Assembly (NCBI GenBank): GCA_010094045.1
Contig: ML986587.1
Coordinates: forward strand, 434,001 to 498,000
From: Lojkania enalia
Taxonomy: Eukaryota; Ascomycota; Dothideomycetes; Pleosporales
Direction of reading: 5' to 3'
DNA: 64,000 bases
The notes under the pieces are model-generated. The model saw nothing but the letters and a program-made list of their open reading frames with translations. It was not told the DNA's origin and searched no databases. A program made the position numbers and the translations under genes. Positions 57,114 through 64,000 of this stretch are shown in pieces (within the stretch, counting starts at the first letter, position 1; every line of letters starts with the position of its first letter).

Positions 57114-57606
57114 TCAGTGCGCGACGGAGGGCCCCTGGGTAATGTTCTTGTCACCTTGACGCTCCTTGTTCTAAAGGTGTTGGTTAGCATTACAATTTGT
57201 ATGAAGACATAATGCTGGATAGCATACCTCAGTTTCCTGGATCTCGCCTAACTCCAGGATCTTCTTCACGACGTCCTCCTCCTTGTGTGTTCCAAACTCT
57301 GAATCCAACGCGCCGTTGCTTGCGCCGTCTAGGATGCCTTGTGCGCCTTGCCTACGAGAGATGTCAATCGATGTCTTGTAGCGTCTTTATGCCTTGTCCA
57401 AGGTACCAAACCCGACGACCTTGAAGACAAAGAAGGGAGACTCACTTATGCGTGACGAACACCTTCCAACCGCTCACAACCTGTGCTAGCGGAACACTCG
57501 AATCCTGCTTCCAGTCCTGGACCGCCTTCGCACTATCAACAAATATGACGAAATCGTCCTCTACTCCCTTGTAGTGGACCTTGGTCTGAGCCTCGTTTCC
57601 GCGCAT
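57114..57606 (-). CDS. RTC3: Rtc3-like protein with SBDS/Sdo1-like N-terminal domain
   Basis: Three exons, 57606-57446, 57351-57228 and 57170-57114, giving 113 aa (yeast Rtc3/YHR087W 111 aa). The protein is a stand-alone SBDS N-terminal fold: TKVHYKGVEDDFVIFVDS, AVQDWKQDSSVPLAQVVSGW, KVFVTHKQGAQGILDGASN and GTHKEEDVVKKILELGEIQE, ending ERQGDKNITQGPSVAH. In yeast the gene is stress-induced and linked to RNA metabolism. Three stress-element pentamers (AGGGG or CCCCT) lie upstream at 57722-57726, 57855-57859 and 58068-58072, a modest excess. Donor/acceptor choice at the first intron (CATAA/GTGAGT to TAG/G) is fixed by phase. Confidence 0.92.
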
Positions 57607-58302
57607 GATAGTTGATTGTATCTGAGTCTATTGAGTTGGAAGAGGCGATGAAATGGCGCTCGATGGCGATCGTAGAAGTACCTGCTGGTTCGTGGTGTGA
57701 TATGATGCGATTCTAGAGTGGAGGGGTACTAGGCAGCTTTTGTACCTCGCTAGCATGAGCTTCACTCCACAGACCTCCAGTGCGTCATTGCCAAGACGCA
57801 CCCACTCCATCAGCTCACCATATTCCTTCGTCTTCCACGAACCCCACAAGTACACCCCTTACTGATCGCTTAAATTGTGCCTAGATTTCATCACTATAAA
57901 TGGGATGACGCTATCATCGCGATTGCTGTCTGATTCTGATTCTGTTACTATCTAATACTTGTCTGCCTCCGATGGTGAAATGTGTCGTGTGCCATATGAC
58001 GTCATAGTTCCGTGCTCATTTCGGATACACGTGAACATGGCCTGCGGGTGTACCTTGCAGCAAAACGCCCCTCCTGCTATGATCTGCATGTCTGAAAGTG
58101 CTGCATCGCCGTTGTAAGCCCCATATTATACATCATGCATTCCACAAGAATACTCCAACAATTCGTGGGAATGGAGCCGAATCCATCATTATCCCTTCTT
58201 TTCAGTCAATTCATCATTCAAAAGAGAGAATCCAACAAGGTCTGAAACCAAAAGGCGGTTTACTGATCCAAGCCTTCATCCCTTTTCTCTCATCCAATTA
58301 AT
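57607..58302. promoter_or_regulatory. Upstream region of RTC3
   Basis: 696 bp between the RTC3 start and the RhoGEF stop. It holds three STRE-like pentamers and no credible gene. Confidence 0.4.
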
Positions 58303-61300
58303 TTACCAAAATTTGAAAATACGGCTCCTGCTCCGCAAGTTCCGTTTTGCGGTTGTTGTGTCGCCCAGCGTAGTCCTCCCGGGCACGCAATCAGCAGGGC
58401 TTGCTTTCTGTCCTTCATTCTCCTGGTTGTCTTCGTTGGACACCGGTAGCTCGGGCATTCGTAGTATGGTAGCAGTTGACCCGTTGGAGATTGCTGCTGT
58501 TTCGAGACGATAGCTACAGTCTGTTCGCGGGAGACTGATGATGTGGCTTGAGAGGCGGCGCGTTCTCTTGGGCTTGCCTGATATGGTTTTCTCGCTGGAG
58601 CGCTTAGCTCCTGAACTGCGGTTTAGTCTCCGACGGCGGCTAACCGCTTGAATGTCCTGGAGCTCAAAATCCGACGGTAGGAATGCTGCCGGAGCATTGT
58701 GAAAGTCGACCACGGCCGGAGCTGGACGGCGTTCTGCGGCAGAACGAGATCGAAGGTTCCCTTGAGATTTCTTGTGGATTTTGCTACCGGATGACTCGTC
58801 TGATCGGGCGTTGCTCAGGCTGGAGAAGCTAGGTGAGCGACGGGAGAAATTACTGGCAATGCTAGCCATACTGAGCTTTCGCATAACCGAATTAGCTGAC
58901 GCGCGGATTGGGTTCTCTGCTCTTCGATTACCCATTCCCGGAAAGGGTAAGATATCTTTTGTCCAAACTTCTTCTAATGCTGCTTCGAGACGAATTCTCT
59001 CTGCTCGCCTCGGAGCTAGAGTAGGAACATGATTTGTAGACATGTGTGATTGCGATCGAGCAACTAGAGTAGGCTGAAATGGGGCCAGAGGCTCTGGAAA
59101 CTTTTGCGCTTGTGTATTCTTGATGATAACCTGGGTCATGGCCGTCTTCGAACCTAATGTCGCCGCCCGGTGAACGGACATCCGTCGTACTAGGCTATCA
59201 GCGTGGCCAAAGACTGGCCCAATGGATTTGATGTCCAAGGTTAAGGATGAGAACATGTCTTGCATGGTAACCTGACCTTCAACAAAATCATGCGTCTCGC
59301 ATACAATGCGTTCGCGCAATTGCTTCTTCCATGTCTCTTCTTCCGGGGAAGAGCAGGCGCTTAAAATTACTTCATGTAATCGATGGCCATGTTCAAACAC
59401 TAGTTTCCAACTGTGAGGTGCTGTATGACATTGAAGACCTGCATGGCATCAGTGGTAAACTACATGGATATGAGAACAGTACGTTACCCCGTCCATTGTC
59501 CGGTTCTTCAATACTTGCATTCGCGAGCGCAATCGATGCAACGACATTGTACGGAACAAAAATGCGGCTCGTGGTCGCAAGGACAAGACAGGACTTGTAG
59601 AGTACGCAAACCATATATTGACCCTTAACCCGATCAGGGGCCTGGTATGCAATATGAAGTACGCCGCAAGCAAGAACATGTCCAAGCAATCTAAAGACTA
59701 ACGCTCTCGATAGGGTCTGTCACAGTCAGAATTGAATCGCAAAAATATAGACAAAATATCCCACCTGCTCTTGAAATGCTAGCCTATCCTGAAGATGCCA
59801 TGAAATCTCTATCAGTTTTCGCGTTTTTGGATCGTCTTTCGCCTTGTTGACTTCGCGAATGGTTTCTTGGAGTCTGAAGAGCGCTTTTTCGAGTTCTGCA
59901 TGTGCTTCGGGATCGTCGTACACAGGTGTATGGCGACACAAATCCTCAAATAAGAGCGGGTATTTGCACACTCGTTGTATTGGCTAAGTTTTGGATGTTA
60001 GGTAAAATTGCTGGTAATAAATTTGTCACCGTACCTTGATGAGAAGATCGGGGAAGCTCAAAGCTTTCCTGCTGCTAGATTCTCTATTGTTTTCTGAAGC
60101 AATTATCTTCGATAAAGCTTCGACACCACGTTCGTAATCGTACCAGCCTTGCAGTCCTTTACACACTGAAGTAAGGTCTTGGGACATTGTGGTCCAGTGT
60201 GCTCCGTACTCCTCGTATGTAAAGAATCGCTTCATCTAGTACATGTTCAGCTTTTCAAGATGAATCACTACGCAGGGCACTTACATGCTTGTTGAAAATC
60301 TTTGCGATGCTCCCTACTGTCTTTGTGTCGGTTGCGAGTGTCCGGGGTCGTCGATCTGGCGATCTACCAATCTCAAGCGAATGCCTAAGTCTTCGGGCCA
60401 CTTTATTGTCAGCGAAGCGACCAGTCATATCAGCGCTGTGGAAGCGTATATGCTTTGCTTTCGTTACTGGATATGTTTCCTGCTGTGCGCTCTGAGTAAA
60501 ATCCGCGTGAGGTACGGCTTGATGAAGTTCAGCGAGCAAGTCCTGGTGCAATTGCAAGATTTGGGAGATATTGTGTTGAATGGATGCCCGTGTATGATTC
60601 GATAATGCCGGAACAGAAGCTAAGATCATGAAGTAGTCCTACAACACTTAGGAGATCAATCTAAGACGTAGTTACGATGAACACGTACATTGATGAGAAC
60701 CTTCAAATCCCCAATGTAGCTCTCCTCCGAAGATATGAGCTCCTCAATAATCTTCCGGCGCTGAACCGACCGCAGCCAAGCACTTTCATCAATGACAGGT
60801 CCAAGGGTTGGTGCATTGCTATCGGTAGATCGTCGAGCATCCGAGAAGTTGCTCCTGTTCTCGACCCGAATTTTACTTTGAAAGCGGCTTGCTTCTGATG
60901 GGGGAGCGATGCTTGCGCTCGCCGCAGTCATCGAAACGGACTTAATCGCCGTAACATAACCCAACGATGAGGACAAGGACTCCGACGTCCTCCGCAAGGA
61001 TTCAGGAACTTGGGGGAGAGGGGGCAGCATCGAAGCATCGTCGCTGTCAACGTCGAAATACAAACCAGGCCCTTCTGCGGCAGTAACTTTTCGACGTTGG
61101 ACATGGCGCCTCCTCAAAGTACTCATCCATCGTCGGAAAGGTTGTGGGCTGTCCTGGACCGGTCTGGGAGGCCCATGGCGCCCAACACTAATTCCGTTGG
61201 CTGTGCTATCGGTGAAGCGAGTTTCGGGTAGCGGAATGTTGATTGCTTCGTAAAGCTCATAGAACTCTGCGTTTTCATCGCTGCTAGCGTCACTTCCCGC

Positions 61301-61747
61301 ATCGATGTCCATACAATCTCTAGCATCCTCATCATGGTCAGGGAGGTTGCTGCTCTGCTTCGGGTTCTCGGCTATATGCAAAGGTAGCACGGGAGGAGCA
61401 TGAGAATCGGAGAGGCACTGTAGAGGGTAATTGGACTCATAGTTTCGCTTTTGGGGCACTTGACTGATCTGCCGGATATCTGGCTGCCGCTTTTCTCTTC
61501 CCTGATTGAGATCCAGCAGAGAGCGGGATGTGAGCGGTGGCGGAGTATTTTCAGTTCCTCGAAGCCAAGAACCTGCTCTGTTCTCGCCTGAGGAGTATAG
61601 TGATGACGAGGATGTATTTCGAGGGGCGATATTCCGAAGGGGGGCGAAGGTATTATCCTTCAGAGGTGAACAGGAGCTGAGGTACGGATTGTCACTGAAG
61701 GAGCGCTTCAACGGACTGTGAGGACGGAGAGACAGCACAAAGGCCAT
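58303..61747 (-). CDS. Rho guanine nucleotide exchange factor (DH-PH)
   Basis: Six exons: 61747-60689, 60638-60285, 60235-60035, 59983-59765, 59716-59488 and 59438-58303, giving 1065 aa. The first 330 residues are Ser/Pro-rich and acidic. The Dbl-homology domain starts at about 335 (RRKIIEELISSEESYIGDL), contains the signature PIQRVCKYPLLFEDL at about 539 and ends near 610. A PH-like module follows (VFRLLGHVLACGVLHIAYQ, QYMVCVLYKSCLVLAT, WKLVFEHGHRLHEVIL). The C-terminal 300 residues are basic and disordered (KRTRRLSSHIISL). Such GEFs activate Rho1/Cdc42-type GTPases in polarity, septation or wall signalling. I cannot assign it to a named yeast GEF. All five introns have consensus signals and phases agree, which makes the model strong. 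Confidence 0.9.
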
Positions 61748-62545
61748 TGTAGGTGAAAACTCGGGCGTTAGCGCATCGGTGGAGTATGGGTTCGGGGCAG
61801 CATGGAAGATAAATATTACTTTGGCGGCAAAGGCGATGGCTAAAGGAGAGACAAGCGGATACAGGAAATTTTGGGAGGCCTAAAAGGACAGAAGTGGAGG
61901 GCTAAGAGAAACAGAGAAAGTGGAAATGGGGCCTGAAGAAACTACCAAAGAAAGGCAGGTCATCAGGATGGGCGAAATGGAAGCTGCATAGATATGGTTT
62001 TGTCAGGCAAGGGCTGTTGGGGATCAGAGCACAAGCGCGAGTGTGCGGGCGACCTGCACTATAGGAAATTGACACTGCCCTGCCTGGAGAATACGTATGG
62101 GCCGGCGTGTCACGATGTGTCCAGGGTAGTTGCGTACAAGACAGTACCAGCGGCAACTAGAAATCAAAGATAGGAGCGACCTTCGCGAGTCTTGAGCAAT
62201 GGTGTACGGGATATTTCTTTCGCGAGGTCTCTTGGAATGCTTTCATAACGTTATCATGGTTTGGAGGAAATAGTAATATACCATCTTCGAAGGCACAACC
62301 CCCGTTCATTTCACTGACTGGTGAAAGTAAGATGACGATGTAGGCTGGCTGCATCACCGAACGTCACACGTGCCTTGGGATGGCAGCGCTCTGCGCGATT
62401 TAAACCGCTCCAGCTACGCGGGTATGAGTTCGACTAAAATACGCCGAGCTAATTTTTCTCCGCGCACCCCGCTTTCTGTGCTTCTCAGCGTGAACATCTC
62501 CTAACGCATTTCCTTAGCTTAACACATCCGCCTTTCCTGCACTTC
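61748..62545. promoter_or_regulatory. Divergent upstream region of RhoGEF and NAS2
   Basis: 798 bp between two divergent starts. It contains a CACGTG E-box at 62367-62372 on the NAS2 side. Short frames here are not supported. Confidence 0.45.
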
Positions 62546-63475
62546 ATGGGACTACACATGGACGACATCCACGCTCCGACCGTTTCATCTGGTCCTACGT
62601 CCTCGGGGCACGCAAACGGCGTTCCCAAGGAGCAGCTGTCCCTGCGAGAGCTGATCGCGGAGAAGGATAGGGTCGAAGCGGAGCTTAAAGCTTTGGGTCA
62701 AGTGCTGGACTCTGTAAGTCACTGAGATTGATCCGAACTACGCCATCTAACCAGCGTGCCCCTAGCACGGCGTCAACATGAATACTACTCTCACGACCTT
62801 CGACGGCTTCCCACGGGCTGACATAGACGTTGCTCAAAGTATGCGAGGATTGGACGACCGTTAGGAGCCTTGCTGATGGGGCTGAACAGTTCGAACGACG
62901 AGAGCACAGATAATACGGCTGAAGAACGATTACAAGGGTCTTATGTCCCGCATCGAAGTCGGCCTCCACGAGCATCACGCTAAGTTGCAAGAAGCATCCC
63001 CGAATAACGCTACTACTACAAACGAGGCCGCAGCAGCAAGTAGCTCCGCAGCCGCACTAGAAGCGCCATTCGCGAAAGTCAACAGTGTCATTTCGGGGAG
63101 TCCGGCAGACTCAGCAGGGTTGGAAGTAGGAGATAGCATCACAAGATTCGGCTGGGTGGATTGGACAAATCATGAGAAACTGAGTCGGGTGGCGGAGGCT
63201 GTCTCACAGAATGAAGGGGTGAGTTGTCTCTACTCTGTACCATGCTTTAATTCTTGTGCTGTAGACCTGGGATGTCTTTCTGCTGTCAAGTATTGTAGTC
63301 CGACCGGAGACGATTCTGTGCATAGAAACTAACAGCTCTGTAGCTTCCAATCACTGTCAAAGCTCTGCGGCCCAATGCCTCAGGCAGTCCGCCAGAACCG
63401 GTCCAGGTGCAGTTAACGCCAAGGCGCAATTGGGGAGGTCGAGGCTTGCTAGGCTGCCATTTGCTTCCGCTTTAG
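62546..63475 (+). CDS. NAS2: 26S proteasome assembly chaperone NAS2 (PSMD9)
   Basis: Four exons, 62546-62713, 62768-62840, 62890-63218 and 63344-63475, giving 233 aa, the usual size for Nas2/p27. The N-terminal coiled coil includes SLRELIAEKDRVEAELKAL, HGVNMNTTLTTFDGFPRADI and IRTTRAQIIRLKNDYKGLM. After an Ala/Ser linker comes the PDZ domain: APFAKVNSVISGSPADSAG, LEVGDSITRFGWVDW and LPITVKALRP. The protein ends WGGRGLLGCHLLPL. Nas2 binds the Rpt5 C-terminus and delays docking of the proteasome base during assembly. A second ATG four codons in (62558) is an alternative start. Introns are 49-125 nt; the last contains several internal AGs, but only 63343 keeps the PDZ frame. Confidence 0.94.
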
Positions 63476-63976
63476 ACTTCGAGGACAGGCTTGTTATTGA
63501 TAGCAGCTGTTTGCTGCGTGGCATTCACGGAATGGCGCAATATTTTTCGGTGCATGGCATGATATCCCGGCGTCCAACCTCTCCCGTAGTGCGGAAAATT
63601 AGCATACTGTATTAACTGATTTATAAGATTATTTCACGCTCTGTAGGTACTGTGCTGGCAGCCTCCAGCCTAGGGGGCGGCTGCCTGCCCAGAACAAGAT
63701 CACGTGATGTATTCGGCTGCTTACATAGGGTCGCAGCGCCGGCCCTCACCGCCGGGAAAGCAAGTCATAAAAACATTGCCCTCTTTTTGCCCCACGACAA
63801 CCCAATCTGTCAAACCGCCCTTCTTTAGCACCCCCACCCCCTCCAAGGTACGAAGTCGCGGCTGCAACTACCTGCTCTCTATTTGTGTCCTAGCGACCGT
63901 GGACTGACCACACAACATAGTTTATTGCGCAAAACCCGCCTCATACCCTATCACCCCGCCACAACACATCGCAGCC
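63476..63976. promoter_or_regulatory. Promoter and leader of the gene at the right edge
   Basis: It contains a 10-bp palindrome ATCACGTGAT at 63699-63708 and CT-rich tracts before the start. The segment 63848-63920 (GTACGA donor, CTGAC branch point, TAG acceptor) looks like an intron in the 5' leader. Confidence 0.5.
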
Positions 63977-64000
63977 ATGGCTGAAGCGCAAGCTGCCCAG
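63977..64000 (+). CDS. Start of a gene cut by the window edge
   Basis: The ATG at 63977 follows the favourable context GCAGCC and opens MAEAQAAQ at the window end. The CT-rich leader, an apparent leader intron and an E-box upstream suggest a well-expressed housekeeping gene. Eight codons are too few to identify it. Confidence 0.5.

Noticed and set aside
1..64000. CRISPR arrays, insertion sequences, operons or viral insertions
   Set aside because: No regularly spaced repeats, transposase or integrase frames, or viral protein signatures were seen; gene structure is eukaryotic throughout.

Overview
The window is nuclear DNA of a filamentous ascomycete (Pezizomycotina). The evidence is many short spliceosomal introns (about 46-60 nt, GTRNGT donors, CTAAC/CTGAC branch points), a single fused urease polypeptide, the conidiation regulator AbaA (TEA/ATTS domain), the LisH regulator SomA and the DHN-melanin enzyme scytalone dehydratase. 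Class or species cannot be settled from sequence reading alone. I recognise no intact transposon, rDNA, CRISPR, phage or secondary-metabolite cluster. All exon maps were made by eye from splice signals and reading-frame phase; each map reported as complete closes in frame.

Layout. 0-8.2 kb: a tRNA-Ile with an intron, an omega-amidase/nitrilase, and two abutting Ser/Pro-rich ORFs that may be one gene. 8.2-12 kb: a long gene-poor stretch with a cluster of GTAGCT hexamers, then a conserved unknown protein. 12.7-20.6 kb: urease (7 exons), an HMG-box protein, and a protein with dsRNA-binding-like domains. 21.2-28.3 kb: abaA, MRD1 (pre-rRNA processing) and dynein light chain LC8. 29-35.4 kb: a small CxxC protein, a large unknown gene with a broken-looking frame near its 5' end, and a Csx1/Nam8-type three-RRM protein. 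37.6-45 kb: scytalone dehydratase, a two-helix membrane protein, the U5 snRNP WD40 protein (SNRNP40 type) and the TRAPP subunit BET3 with a 9-nt microexon. 46-48.7 kb: SomA. 50-57.6 kb: an orphan spliced reading frame without an ATG, a signal-anchored cysteine-rich membrane glycoprotein, an AAA+ ATPase and an Rtc3/SBDS-domain protein. 58-64 kb: a DH-PH RhoGEF, the proteasome chaperone NAS2 and the first codons of another gene.

Functional themes. Most genes are housekeeping: ribosome biogenesis (MRD1, Rtc3), splicing (SNRNP40, Csx1/Nam8), trafficking (BET3, LC8), proteasome assembly (NAS2) and nitrogen use (urease, omega-amidase). Three genes belong to asexual development and conidial pigment: abaA, somA and scytalone dehydratase. 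The abaA upstream region holds five CATTCY elements in one orientation and four BrlA-type sites, which fits the autoregulatory BrlA-AbaA circuit known from Aspergillus. I found no clearly undescribed multi-gene system. The most interesting items are gene-structure oddities: the 9-nt microexon, tandem acceptors, an RRM gene whose last 547-nt intron switches the C-terminus, a possible fused gene, a frame-broken gene and the orphan frame at 50.1-50.7 kb.
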